DNA of 64,000 nucleotides from Amorphochlora amoebiformis (GCA_054601695.1 BAAHQB010000057.1:558001-622000); one strand, 5' to 3'. Positions 1-47,692 are shown, counted from the first letter of the stretch. Numbers and translations are program-made. The notes: a model not told the origin generated them from the sequence alone.

Positions 1-24
1 ATATATATATATATATACATATAT

Positions 25-69
25 ATTACTATATTCTTACTTCAATATCAGCAGCGGTATACATATTAT

Positions 70-154
<85 letters not shown>

Positions 155-166
155 CTATATTCTTAC

Positions 167-189
<23 letters not shown>
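25..189 (-). repeat. Duplicated exon end and donor, CLU-like gene
   Basis: An identical 39-bp segment occurs at 25-63 and 151-189, separated by (TA)n. It contains the last 22 bases of the exon 230-167 (CTGCTGATATTGAA end) plus its GTAAGA donor. Only the 151-189 copy is joined to the rest of the exon. Confidence 0.85.
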
Positions 190-4967
<4,778 letters not shown>

Positions 4968-5005
4968 CTAATGGTAAATGGTAATAACTATATATATATA
5001 CATAC

Positions 5006-5088
<83 letters not shown>

Positions 5089-5122
5089 ATTATATGAACA
5101 AGCTCAAGTTGAATATATATTT

Positions 5123-5222
<100 letters not shown>

Positions 5223-5354
5223 GGATGTTGGTATGTATTATATTTATGTATATTTTATTTATAATCTTTTACTCAAAGTAGGTATTAGATTTCATACTAT
5301 TTTGCCTGTGGTGTCCATAAGCGTGTGCATGCATGTAAGTACATTTACATATTC

Positions 5355-5417
<63 letters not shown>

Positions 5418-5626
5418 AACATACACAAATAACCAACACAATTAATCAACACACATACTCACACACCCAAACACACCCCCAACACACCAATACGTAGCAA
5501 ACAACATGTACAACAAACATACACATACGCAAATAATACTACATGCGCCAATGCACTTTGAAACGGCCCGTTCCAATCGACCATTCCCCCCCCCCCCCCA
5601 ACCCAAAGGGTACCCTGTCCACCAAC

Positions 5627-11361
<5,735 letters not shown>

Positions 11362-12276
11362 TTAACTGAACTCAATTGGATACATTTGTAATGTGCAGCT
11401 TGCACATGTCAGTGTGGGGGACCAAAAGAGAAATAACAAATCAAATGTGGAGAAGAACACACGATAGAAATCCCACCCCAAGAAATTTTTGAGATATTCC
11501 GAAAAGGCCGTAAACAGAAGAATGTGCATCTTCCTTTTGCTCTTTTTCTTTTATACTCTTCATCTTCCTTTGTATTGAATTTATTCTCTCTCTCTCTCTC
11601 TCTTATCCTCACTCTAGCGAATAACCCACTACCCACGCGAATGCTCCTTCAAAAGAAATCGCAAATAAGATTTACGGCCTGATTATTTTGGACGTTCAGC
11701 TTCTAATTTCCGAGGTATTCGATGAGATTAAACGGAATTTCTAATTTTCGATTCGTAGTTCTACAACCGGGCGGCGGGAAGGGTGACGGGAACGAGCCGG
11801 AGGTGGAAAGTGTTAAATTGGTGAAAACATTACCTAATTTTACGTATCCGCTGGGTATTCTGGGCCTAGTAGCACATACCATATGTTAGTCCCGAACTAT
11901 ACTGTCTACAAAAGATGAAAATTGTTTCATTCGGCCGAAAAGGGGTTTAGTTGCCCGACGTGTCCTCCATTCCAGAATCTGCTCTAAAGATATATCAGAT
12001 ATCTTTCCTTAGATATACTATATCTGATATCTCTTAAATAGATATGTTATATATCGAGAAGCGTCAGCGGTTCAACAGGTGTCTGCCAGAGTGACATATA
12101 TGACATGCGAATGGCGTAAACGGCTTGGGTGAGTTTTCGTTGCCCAGTAACACCCCTATCGCAAAGTAAATCGCAATTCTTTTCAAGTTTTTTGTTTAAA
12201 ATCAATGTTGCCTATAGGAATTTGGAATTTTCCCTCTTCTAGGTCTTAAATCCCCGTTTGAAAGTGAAAAGGAGCC
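11362..12276. other. Divergent intergenic region between UBR-box and SWIM genes
   Basis: About 0.9 kb with no exon I can support and almost no (TA)n, which sets it apart from its surroundings. It holds a short GA/TC run at 11580-11602 and an inverted repeat at 11990-12032 (ATATCAGATAT ... ATATCTGATAT). As both flanking genes start here and point outwards, the two promoters probably lie in it; no core promoter motif is recognisable by eye. Confidence 0.4.
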
Positions 12277-13097
12277 ATGCCCGGTCGACGAACGGCTTCC
12301 CGGTCGGGCGCCAAGGTCTCCCAAGAGATCCGCGACGCCATAGTGGCGATGGGAATCGAATCCCCTCCGTCGAGAAATGAGATCGAGCGGGTTGTTGTGT
12401 TTGGAACCAACTATACCCGTGGGTTACAGGTGACTTGAATATTGATATCTGGATGCCTTGTATGTGGATGGGGTTTTGTAGTATTCAAATATCGTTCGCG
12501 ATGAATTTGAACTAATTCCAGCAACGATCTTTCTCTCTTCTCTCTCTCTCTCTGTCTCGCACTCGCTCTCGCTCTCGTCCACTCTCAACATCGCTTCTTT
12601 TTTCCTCCTCTCTTTCTCTATCACTCCTTTCTCCTCTCTCCCTCATCACCCTATTTTTTTTTTCTCTCTCTCTCTCTCTATCACCCTTCTCTATTTCGCT
12701 TTAATTGACTACAATTCCCTAAAACTCCACCCAGTACTTTCAAAAAGGTCTCGTCAATGACCTGTCAGTGTCGAATAGCCGATTCAAGGCCACATGCAAG
12801 GGCGCGAGCACATATATCCTCTCCGTTGAATACGACAAGGTTGGAGTCTATATTTTGTAAATGCCGTTTACGAAAAACACAACTTATGAATGTTCTTTAC
12901 GGGTACTCACCCACATCTGTCGAAAGCCTCTTGCCCAACCCCAATCTTTTCTGCTGTAGCTATTATCTTTTACATGAAATCCAGGATGCAGATATCCGCT
13001 GGCAAGATCCTCAGTGTACGTGCAGGGAGGCGACTTCTAGAGGGGTAGAATTTAACACTGACTGTACACAAAAGATATTGGCTTTGTTCTAAATCTC

Positions 13098-13154
<57 letters not shown>

Positions 13155-13370
13155 ATGTGTATATGTATATAAATATATGTACATATTATTTATATAATTA
13201 TAAATACAATACGATAGTAGGATATTATTAATATAGATATAACGTTTACATATATATTCAATATTTTTGTTCTAAATCTCTCTATTTAATATACATTTCT
13301 CTCTCTCTCTACATATATATGTCTGTGTGTGCACATATGTACAATGTAATACATTTATCTATATAATATA

Positions 13371-13417
<47 letters not shown>

Positions 13418-13640
13418 CATATGTGAATATATGTATATACTATCTCATAATTATAAATACGATAACGATAGTAGGATATTATTAAAATTGATATAATTAC
13501 ATATATATTTAAATATTTACGTGTTATACATGCATTTATATATTAATACATATCTCTCTCCATATATATATAAACATATATATATATATATATACATATA
13601 TACATACATATACATTATTATGTAATAATATTATATACAT

Positions 13641-13738
<98 letters not shown>

Positions 13739-14032
13739 TATATTTGTGTAATATAACATTTACATTCCAGTAGTATATACTCATCATCTACCCCCGAATA
13801 CTATGATCCATCCTGCCCCCAGGGGAAATGCAAGCATGTCGCGGCCCTCCTGCACTATATACGCTATGCGGTGAAGAAGGTGTTCTATAATTTGATCCTC
13901 TTGGTGTGATCTGACGAGAACTAACCCTCAACTCTCAAGGTTGTCGCTGGGGCGGAAGCCAAGCGCTCCCCTCGCCCTGCTAGGCCCCCTGTGGCTCCTG
14001 GTATATACACATATACATACATACATATATAC

Positions 14033-14088
<56 letters not shown>

Positions 14089-14107
14089 TATTTATGTATA
14101 CATAGAA

Positions 14108-14141
<34 letters not shown>

Positions 14142-14704
14142 AATATGAGAACATATTTGTATGTATTATATGTCCATGTATAAATAACATACAAAATTCA
14201 ACATCCATATCTCATATCCCAGCCCCCAAACCAAACCCTTCGCTGCCAAAGGCAAAGGCCTTCTCATCTCCCTCCCCCCGTCCGAAATCACCTTCCCTCC
14301 GTCAGAAATCGTCTCCGGCCCCCAAAAAGCCCTCTCTACTCCTGCCGCCCCGGTATTCAACTCCTATCTGTCAGTCTGACTGTCTTATCTATTTATCTGT
14401 CTTCCCTTTGTGTGTCCATCTATCTCACCCCCCTCCGTCTACTAGATCTCCTCGCGTTCATCCACGCTCACAATCGAAACAAATAGATGCGGACCCTCCC
14501 AAGGTTCACAACGTACCCCAAGAGTCGTCCTCCCTTGGTTAGCCTTAACCTTCACACCTCGGCACCCTGGGATCTAACGCCAGTTTGAAAAAGCATGTTA
14601 TGCAATATGCTCCTTCTCAAGCTTTCTCTCCCTTTTGCTCTCTCAGTGAGATATGTGTTCATGAGTTAGCGTATATGTGTATGTAGATATAATATATATG
14701 TACA

Positions 14705-14743
<39 letters not shown>

Positions 14744-14841
14744 ATATATATATATATATATGGTATGTATCAGGTTTCACAGGGACAAGTAAAGCCTCGA
14801 GCAAAGACCCAAATCCCGCTGGTCGCTCCCCCGAGGCATAA
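12277..14841 (+). CDS. SWIM zinc-finger protein
   Basis: Exons: 12277-12429 ([16 protein letters not shown]), 12735-12839, 12985-13044, 13823-13879, 13940-14000, 14223-14352, 14446-14537, and a last exon 14774-14841 ending in TAA. All phases agree, giving about 241 residues. Residues 52-86 read [14 protein letters not shown] ... TYILSVEYD, the beta-strand lead-in seen before SWIM fingers. The finger itself is [15 protein letters not shown] followed by VAALLHYIR, that is C-x-C-x9-C-x-H. SWIM domains act in DNA or protein binding in many contexts. The rest is a basic, Ser/Pro/Lys-rich tail ([23 protein letters not shown]). Intron 4 is only 60 nt; intron 1 holds a long TC-rich tract. The last exon exists in a second copy at 14991-15070, giving an alternative C-terminus. 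The start was chosen as the first ATG in frame with the SWIM lead-in; the target of the protein cannot be told. Confidence 0.7.
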
Positions 14842-14884
14842 ATATATATATGTGTGTATATATGTATATATATATACATACATA

Positions 14885-14915
<31 letters not shown>

Positions 14916-14942
14916 ATATGTATGTATATATATATATATATG

Positions 14943-14974
<32 letters not shown>

Positions 14975-15070
14975 TTCTAATATGTATCAGGTTTCACAGG
15001 GAAAAGTAAAGCCTCGAAGAATGACTCAAATCCCGCTGGTCGCTCTCCCGCGGCCAAGGCGAGCAAGTAG
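14774..15070 (+). repeat. Duplicated last exon of the SWIM gene
   Basis: Two copies of the terminal exon with its TATCAG acceptor, 14774-14841 and 14991-15070, separated by (TA)n. In the frame joined to the upstream exon they encode [20 protein letters not shown] then EA-stop, and [20 protein letters not shown] then AAKASK-stop. Both frames stay open despite about 20 percent divergence. Another frame of the second copy is also open, to a phase-0 donor at about 15127, so the frame choice is not fully certain. Confidence 0.55.
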
Positions 15071-15137
15071 GACAAGAGAGAGAATTTTCTTTTTTTCGGG
15101 AAATCCTTCGGAAGAAATAATGGGAGTATGTTTTAAG

Positions 15138-15177
<40 letters not shown>

Positions 15178-15207
15178 TTGTATGTATATGTATATTATAT
15201 ATATACA

Positions 15208-15261
<54 letters not shown>

Positions 15262-15279
15262 ATATATGTGTATATATAT

Positions 15280-15323
<44 letters not shown>

Positions 15324-15375
15324 ATATACAATATACATATATATTATGTGTGGCGTATATGTATATTTACATGTA

Positions 15376-15469
<94 letters not shown>

Positions 15470-15476
15470 GCCTAAG

Positions 15477-15649
15477 ATTGGGTGTCGTAGAGTAGTGTCA
15501 ACTTCGATTGATCTTACGCCTTCCCAGTCAAGCAAAATGGTAACGTGTAAATTGAAACGGATATATATATATATATATATTTGTATATATGATATATATA
15601 TATGATATATATATATATGATATATATATACATACACACACACACACGT

Positions 15650-15692
<43 letters not shown>

Positions 15693-15723
15693 TATTATAC
15701 ATTATATACATATATTTATATAC

Positions 15724-15776
<53 letters not shown>

Positions 15777-16083
15777 GTGTGTGTGTGTGTATATATACAT
15801 ATACATATATACACATACATATATGTATACACATATATATATATATATATATATATGATATCTACAGTTTTTGTAATTTGTGTCGGAATTTTCCTTTTCC
15901 CCAGAAGTTTTGTGTCCCTCTTTCCGATCTTTTCGCGATGTATAAATGAATAGATTAATATAGGTATTATACATATATATAAATATCTTAATATATGTAT
16001 ATATGCCTCTATATATATATATACATATATGATACATATATATTGTAAATGTAGATATATAAAAATATAAATACATATACATA

Positions 16084-16120
<37 letters not shown>

Positions 16121-16269
16121 AATATGTATGATATATATATATATATATATATAACTGAATAGAGTGAAAAGACAGGGGAAGACGTAAAGATCGTAACCCC
16201 GTCATCCCTGGCTGAGTCTTTACTACTCGCGAGCCCTTCCGAGATTTCTGGAAAGTGAGATTTACGTGT

Positions 16270-16330
<61 letters not shown>

Positions 16331-16361
16331 TATATATATATATATTATGTATATTTTTAAA

Positions 16362-16407
<46 letters not shown>

Positions 16408-16410
16408 AAT

Positions 16411-16469
<59 letters not shown>

Positions 16470-16507
16470 TAAATATTTGTGTAAGTATGTATATTATCAT
16501 ATATCTA

Positions 16508-16560
<53 letters not shown>

Positions 16561-16611
16561 TATAGGTATACATGTAGGTATGTGTGAATGTATGTACATA
16601 GTTATGTAAGG

Positions 16612-16653
<42 letters not shown>

Positions 16654-17068
16654 AATGTATGTATTGAATGTAGGCAGCAACCGAGCGAATCACAAGCTCC
16701 CCCGGCTCAACCAGTAGAACGTGCAAGGTATATATATATACCTTTATATACATATATATATATATATATATTAATATATTATATATATGTAATACATATA
16801 TACACGTATTCGTATTTACATCTAACATACATACCTAACTATATCTCAAAATAGATAATACGGATGATTACAAGACGAGTAACCACATATTCTACAAACA
16901 CATGCATTTCTCTATACATCAACCAACGTGCTTCTGAATCCCAGCCCACCCAATTTTGCCAAATTCCAGCCCGGAACTACACCCGATTGTTTTTTACTTA
17001 ATTTCAGCCCAGACGACTCAGAGCTCCCTGAGTCTGCGCCAATAGCCTCTCTAGTCCCGAAAGATGTG
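15477..17068 (+). CDS. Candidate 5' exons of the zinc-finger gene
   Basis: Exon-like islands between (TA)n tracts: 15477-15539 ([20 protein letters not shown]), 15905-15939 after a strong pyrimidine tract and CAG, 16172-16254 ([16 protein letters not shown] ... PSEISG), 16674-16727 ([17 protein letters not shown]), and one starting at 17008 ([16 protein letters not shown]). The phases of 16172, 16674 and 17008 agree with each other; the first two do not link cleanly. Another short open island follows at 17369-17420 (TPSMSVPKTGQDESIPLG). The sequence is Ser/Pro-rich with no recognised domain. They may be the 5' part of the zinc-finger gene that follows, since strand and composition match. No start codon can be fixed; ATGGGA at 15120 is one possibility. 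Confidence 0.3.
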
Positions 17069-17225
17069 GTTAAAGTTTGGTGATTTTGCACAAACGCACC
17101 AGATTTTGATTTTCATTTTGGGGCAAACTTTTCTTTTGTTTTCTATTTTTTTGCTTTTGTTGGTTGGGTATATTTTTTGAATGTATGTGTATCTTTATAT
17201 GATACTTTTGTACTTATATATATAT

Positions 17226-17259
<34 letters not shown>

Positions 17260-17421
17260 ATATGTAAGTATGTATTTATGTATAAATGTTTATATATATA
17301 TATATACATATTTATATATATATATATATATTATTTTAACATGATTATATTATGTTTTAGCTTTACTCCGTCAATGTCGGTTCCAAAGACTGGACAGGAT
17401 GAGAGTATTCCACTTGGTCCG

Positions 17422-17487
<66 letters not shown>

Positions 17488-17617
17488 ATATATGTACGTA
17501 ATATAATTATGCATATATAAATACACACATGTATATGTATGTAAATACACATATGTACATACATCTATAAATTATGTACCTACGTATAAACATATATATG
17601 TATATATACATATATAT

Positions 17618-17666
<49 letters not shown>

Positions 17667-17804
17667 ATATATGTATATATATGTGTATATATATATATAT
17701 ATATATACATATGTACATATATATATATATACGTCTACATATAATGATATATGTGTGTATGTATATATATATATATGTATCAGATATGTATATATACATA
17801 TATA

Positions 17805-17835
<31 letters not shown>

Positions 17836-17891
17836 TTTACATGTTATATATACATATATATATATATATATTATATATGTATGTATATGTT

Positions 17892-17938
<47 letters not shown>

Positions 17939-17953
17939 CTACATATAAATGAT

Positions 17954-18016
<63 letters not shown>

Positions 18017-18057
18017 GTTTCATAATATATACGCGCATAATACACACACATATATAA

Positions 18058-18088
<31 letters not shown>

Positions 18089-18159
18089 ATATATGTACAA
18101 ATATATATTCATACACATATATAAAGTATACTCAGACACACACGAACACAGATATATTT

Positions 18160-18218
<59 letters not shown>

Positions 18219-18307
18219 TACATGTATATGTATGTATATATATATATATATATTTATATAATATAAAATATACATACATGAAATATAATATAATATAATA
18301 TATATAT

Positions 18308-18361
<54 letters not shown>

Positions 18362-18383
18362 GTACATATGTAATGCACACATG

Positions 18384-18443
<60 letters not shown>

Positions 18444-18538
18444 ATATGTACATATATATATATATATATATATTATATGTACATAAATACACACATACAC
18501 ACACACACACATATGTATATGTGTATATGTATTATAAG

Positions 18539-26720
<8,182 letters not shown>

Positions 26721-26779
26721 AAATATAGAGAGAAGTATATGAAGTAGAAAAGAGAAGAGACATACTATTCATAATCCAC

Positions 26780-26865
26780 ACCCTAACCCTAACCCTAACC
26801 CTAACCCTAACCCTAATCCTAATATCCTGAACCCAAACCTGTACCCTTACCCTAACCTATCATAA
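26780..26865 (-). repeat. CCCTAA block
   Basis: Six near-perfect units then degenerate copies, between the stop codon of part A and the first exon of part B of the zinc-finger region. Confidence 0.95.
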
Positions 26866-26919
26866 CTCGAACCGCAGGGGGTTGTGACACCTTCTTCTCA
26901 TCTCATCAAAGATCTGGGA

Positions 26920-36606
<9,687 letters not shown>

Positions 36607-37450
36607 TAGCCGACTAAAAGATGCATGCCGCAATAAGTAAAGTTAATTACATTTTTCGTTCCTCATGATTACAATTGTACATACGTCTAAATTGAACGTT
36701 ACAACATATACGTTGTCGTACTACACTAGTCGGCATATAACGGGATTCTAGTATTGACTGAATCTAATGAATCATCACGCAGAGGAGATATTAATTGTAC
36801 ATGTACATCATAGTTACGTGTACATGTATATATGTATATATGTATATATTAATATATATATATATATGTATATGTATATATATGTATATCATGAATCACG
36901 ATATATATCTAGTATATATATATATATATATATGTATGTATATATATATATAAATATATGTATATACATATATATGTAATATTATTATTCTAGATGTATA
37001 TGTATATACAATGTATTACAATCAATGATTATCATGGTATATATATCCAGTAAATATAATGTAATACCTAGAATACTATATATGTACTTTTTATATCTAT
37101 ATATATATATATATATATTGTATATATATAAATATAACGATAACCACACACACACACACACATCATAATTCATTATAATACTGTATAACAGTATATATAA
37201 ATCTAGACTACTAGCCTATGATTTAATTACATGTAAATCTACTATCACACAGTACATGCTGGCCGAGTATCATAATATATATCAAAGGATATCAAATTAT
37301 CAATATGTAAACTGGTGATAATAATTAATTTGTTTATACTGTGACATGTACTCAGTCATAATTAATATGTTTAACCCTAAGCCTAAGTCAATATATCCAG
37401 TATATACTAATATATATATATATATATATACACATATATATATATATATA

Positions 37451-37514
<64 letters not shown>

Positions 37515-37646
37515 TATCCCGTCTAAATGCAAATGACGCGTTACCGTTGCGAGAATGAGTTTCTAGTACCCAAATAACTCCGTTCGGATGTACGCATTTC
37601 CACATACCCTACGTATGCTGTCACGGTGTAAAACCCTCATATATAT
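36607..37646. other. Intergenic, no gene seen
   Basis: Follows the stop of the zinc-finger gene. AT-rich with moderate (TA)n at 36840-37130 and 37410-37510. I find no exon, RNA gene or ordered repeat worth naming. Confidence 0.5.
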
Positions 37647-38062
37647 ATGGCAAATATTTTTCGCCCTGAGGTCAAGAGGCCGGCAGATATGATGTCGGAG
37701 GCCGATAAATTACAACAAATATCTGCGAGGAAATGCAGGAATACCGGCAATATTGTTACTATCAAGGGGCTTTAGGGCCCGATGGTGTTAGAGCTCCTCC
37801 CCCACATATTCACAGGTGCGAACGATGGCAATCCTTCATTCAACCGAAGGGACAAGGGCGGGACAGGTGTGTTTAAGATAATCAGATTATGATATGTCAC
37901 ATATCTAAATAGAGATATTAAAAAAGGAAAAAAATCGGCTCAAAGGGAGAGCTGGGGCACCCCGAGAGCACAGCCTTTCCGAAGCCTCGTGACGGTCCTC
38001 TGAGGATTTATTCGCTAATTAAACGTTTTCAAAGAAGACGATATAGGATGTGTGGATTGTAG
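37647..38062 (+). CDS. Small basic protein, apparent frameshift
   Basis: From ATG 37647 one frame reads MANIFRPEVKRPADMMSEAD then KLQQ and stops 42 codons on. From about 37715 the next frame is open and looks equally protein-like (CEEMQEYRQYCYYQGALGPD, PPPHIHRCERWQSF) to a GTGTGT donor after 37866; a 60-nt intron follows, then 37927-38062 encodes KKIGSKGELGHPESTAFPKP and ends RRRYRMCGL-stop. Joined, the pieces make one basic protein of roughly 115 residues, so a one-base indel near 37710-37730 (real or sequencing error) is the simplest reading; otherwise translation would begin at ATG 37733 and give 89 residues. I do not recognise the family. The short, basic, Cys-containing character would fit a small organellar or ribonucleoprotein component, but that is a guess. 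Confidence 0.45.
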
Positions 38063-39351
<1,289 letters not shown>

Positions 39352-39981
39352 CTATTCGTCATCATCCTCTGCGAGGTCTAGGCCTTTTTCTAACGCCCAC
39401 GTAACAAACTCTGAGAATCCGATTTTGCCAGTCTATAAATAGGTGGGAGTTTTATGCCTGTATATACTGATTTTGTTATCGTGAGAATCGCTTACCCCAT
39501 TATTGTCGATTTCCTTGAAAGTCGTCTCCAGATCGTCAGGCTTGATTTGCACACCCCATTGCTCCAGGTAAGGTAAGACCTTCTTGAACTCCGTCAGCTC
39601 GACAACCTTGTCTCCTGAGTCGTCCATTTTCTCGAACATTTGGTAGTACTCGAAGTATTGACTGCAACATCGATAAACAGTGGATGAGAATCTCAGAGGT
39701 TCACATCTTGGGTCATGCTTACATACCGAACAGACATGAGGAGCCAGCGGAATTCACGGAACTCAACGTAGGCGTCGTTCCCCTATCAACGGAAGGAAAA
39801 TAAGAACTGAAAACGTTTTTAACTAGTGTCGATCATCTGACCGATCCACTCTTGGATCCCTTTTTCTTGGCGGCCTGATATGCGAGCTTAATGACAGCTT
39901 TGCAGTCGAGAACAGCATCTAATTTGAGGACATCGGAGAACCCTTTCTCGACCTCAGAATATGACAACTTCCTACCATATC

Positions 39982-40053
<72 letters not shown>

Positions 40054-40186
40054 GCGTTTGTTAATTTAACTTATTGGATATTTATTGCGTACCCTGTATT
40101 GTTCGGGTCGAACTTGTTGAATAACTGCTTACGGAGTTCTTTCTGTTGCTGAATTACATATATGTATATATATATACATTACATAG

Positions 40187-40221
<35 letters not shown>

Positions 40222-41149
40222 ACATATATATATATATATATCATAAATGGATAGAGAGGATGAAAGAGAGAAGTAGGAGTAGAAGTACGGAAGATTAGGT
40301 TCCATATACCTTCGTCCTCTCGAATGGAAGCTTAGCATTGATCTCTTTCCAGTCTATTGCTCCCTTCTTAGCCTCCCCCTTCTCCACTTCAGACTTCGCA
40401 ACACCTTCCTTGGTTTCAGTACTCGTCGCAGGTTTTTCTTCACTGTCGTAGTCTTCTTCAAGATCCAGGCTGTGCTTGAGTGCCCATGCAGCGAACTCTG
40501 AGAATAGAATCTTTCCCCCGTTGTTGGTATCGACCTCCTTGAACGACTTCTCCGGGTCGTCGATCTTGACCCCCCATTTGTGGAGAAGGTCAACTGACCT
40601 CTCGAATTCTTTTAAGTCGATTCGATCGTCGTCATTTTTGTCCGCGCGGTCAAACATGACGTGAAATTCAAAATATTCTCTTAGGCAGAGGAGGAGATAC
40701 CGAAATTCATGCCACTCGACGTAGTCTCCGCTGACCGACGACTTGGCTTTCCCCTTCTCCCTAGCAGCCTTGAAAGCACTGAAGATTGCGGGTTTGCAAT
40801 CAAAGACATCGTCAAGCTGAAGAATATCGCGAAGCCCCTTCTGGACCTCAGCAAGCGAGAGATAACCGTTACCGTTGGGATCGAATCCCTTAAACATTTT
40901 TTGTCTTTTCTCTTTTTGCTCTTTCGTGCGCTCATAGGGAAGTTTTTCTTTGATAGCCTCCCAGTTGATCCCGGACTGCTTCCTCTTTTTATCAGCCTGA
41001 GCCTTCGCCTCAGCTTCGGCTTTGGCTTTCGCGTCAGCATCAGCTTTTGCCTTGGCCTTATGAAACATGTTTCTCATATAATATATATATATAAAAAGAT
41101 ATTGTCAATATATATATATATATAATTATATATATATTATACATGTAAA

Positions 41150-41210
<61 letters not shown>

Positions 41211-42620
41211 ATATGTACATGTACACATAAATATGAATGCATACGCATACCTCAGCGTCCGCTTTGGCCTTAGCCTCAGCATCAGCTTTGTTTTTAGCCT
41301 CAGCATCGGCTTTGGCTTTAGCCTCAGCATCGGCTTTGGCTTTAGCCTCAGCATCGGCTTTGGCCTTAGCCTCAGCATCGGCTTTAGCCTTCGCTTCAGC
41401 ATCTGCTTTAGCCTTAGCTTTGGCTTTAGCCTTAGCTTCGGCTTTAGCCTTAGCTTCGGCTTTAGCCTTAGCTTCGGCTTTAGCCTTAGCTTCGGCTTTA
41501 GCCTTAGCTTCGGCTTTAGCCTTAGCTTCGGCTTTAGCCTTATCAGCATCGGCTTTAGCCTTAGCATCAGCTTTAGCCTTAGCTTCGGCATCAGCTTTAG
41601 CCTTAGCTTTAGCATCCGCATCAGCCTTAGCCTTAGCGTCTGCTTTAGCTTTGGCCTCAGCATCGGCTTTTGCCTTGGCAGCAGCCTGTTTTTTGGCCTC
41701 GTCATCCTTCTTCTTAGCATCGGCCTTAGGTTTGGCTTGCTCGCAGAGCTCCCAAGACACCTTCTGGGAAGACTTTTTCTTTACTTCCGCAAGGAGGTCG
41801 ACGATAACGGCGTGGTAAGATCCTACACCCTTGGGGCTGGCAGCATGCTTGCTGTCTCCGAGATCTGGGAGTTCAAACTGGGGATCACATATGATGTTAT
41901 GGGGAGTCTGAAAACACATGGATGACATTTTAAAGACCTTGACGATAGTTTTCCAAGACGTCCAGCCAGCAGAGGAGGCTCCTGTAGACTGACGTTTGCG
42001 CTCCACAGCAACAATCCTCGGGGGAACGTACATAGAGTTCGTGCGCCCAACCACGAGCATCATATGCTTCTTGAAATCAATCTGACAGGGAACTATAATA
42101 AATTCCAGATGAAAACGGATTACAGTTGAGAGTGCAACAGTGATACTATACCGTAGGTCTGCGCAGCAACGGATCATCGCTAGATGGTGCGGGATTCTTT
42201 TTTGAGATCTATAAAGGCTCGCGATTAGAATCGTGAACACCATGCAGTCTTATTAGTTAAACCTTCTTAGTTGGGATCTTGCTGACAAATGTCTCGTACT
42301 CTTTTTTAGTTCTTATTGCAAACGAAGTCCAACAAGTCTGAGTCAAGCCAGTCAGAGACGGTGAGTCGTTTGAGTAGAGATTTCTGTCTTACTGCATTTT
42401 TCGACGTGTACAGCTTTCCAGTAAATTTCTTGTGGACTTTCTGCGGCTCAGTTTCCACCTTGGGATCGGGTTTGGAAGCCCCTGATATAGATATATATAG
42501 GATAAATAAGCCTGACAAGTTGCGAACCCCGGATAATTGGAACGAACCATTTTCTTTCATGTCGGTCCCATTCTTGTCAACCGTTTTTGGTTTCGGTGCT
42601 TTTTGTGCTCCACAACCCAT
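39352..42620 (-). CDS. Acylated Ala/Lys-repeat protein with two calflagin-like EF-hand units
   Basis: Minus-strand exons 42620-42393, 42298-42263, 42208-42152, 42081-41251, 41056-40310, 40148-40093, 39971-39842, 39782-39727, 39661-39496 and 39432-39352, about 795 residues, all in phase. It starts [12 protein letters not shown], a classic N-myristoylation plus palmitoylation site. A unique region ([19 protein letters not shown]) leads into about 140 residues of [17 protein letters not shown] repeat, probably one long charged helix. Then come two homologous units, each opening with W-x-I-K/N-K-LP-ERTK: EF loops [24 protein letters not shown] and [12 protein letters not shown] in unit 1; [24 protein letters not shown] and [12 protein letters not shown] in unit 2; the second EF-hand of each is degenerate. 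This matches flagellar calcium-binding protein (calflagin), which is membrane-anchored by the same N-terminal acylation and usually has one unit of about 200 residues. The doubled unit and the Ala/Lys stalk are unusual. A 30-nt in-frame stretch at 41908-41937 is read through, being too short for an intron. Confidence 0.8.
41256..41690 (-). repeat. Coding Ala/Lys repeat
   Basis: Degenerate tandem repeat within the EF-hand gene; on the plus strand it appears as GCTTTAGCCTTAGCTTCG-like 18-mers. It encodes alternating Lys-Ala with Glu or Asp at regular spacing. The most uniform part is 41425-41540, where 18-base units follow each other almost without change. Confidence 0.85.
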
Positions 42621-42866
42621 GTTTCTCGCTCAAGCAAGGTTCAAGGCACTCCGGCAGTTCGTTTGTGTAAAGTCGCTTGGCTCCACCTTCCACAACGGGA
42701 CTGAAACCGCTATGAGATGTTATCATATTCTAATCGTATATCAAACATATCAAAAGTATATATACAGTATATTTATTAGACATATCTCGAATATCAAATT
42801 CTAATATGTCCCTTTTCTATGCTCACGTGTATTCCTATTAGAGGTCATTAATAGCCGCCGGGAGGG
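42621..42866. promoter_or_regulatory. Divergent promoter region, EF-hand gene and kinase gene
   Basis: Only 246 bp separate the two start codons, which point apart, so this segment must hold both 5' leaders and promoters. It is not microsatellite DNA. No recognisable TATA or initiator element stands out. Confidence 0.4.

Positions 42867-47692
<4,826 letters not shown>

Noticed and set aside
12757-13092. A 111-codon plus-strand frame with Cys residues
   Set aside because: It mixes an out-of-frame reading of SWIM exon 2, the intron, and exon 3; the spliced frame gives the recognisable SWIM finger.
41233-41925. Plus-strand frames of up to 230 codons rich in Ala/Leu/Ser
   Set aside because: Antisense reading of the Ala/Lys repeat exon, whose minus-strand frame is supported by splice phases and flanking EF-hand coding.
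41908-41937. A 30-nt GT...AG intron in the EF-hand gene
   Set aside because: Too short beside the 54-nt minimum seen elsewhere; in frame, stop-free, so read as coding.
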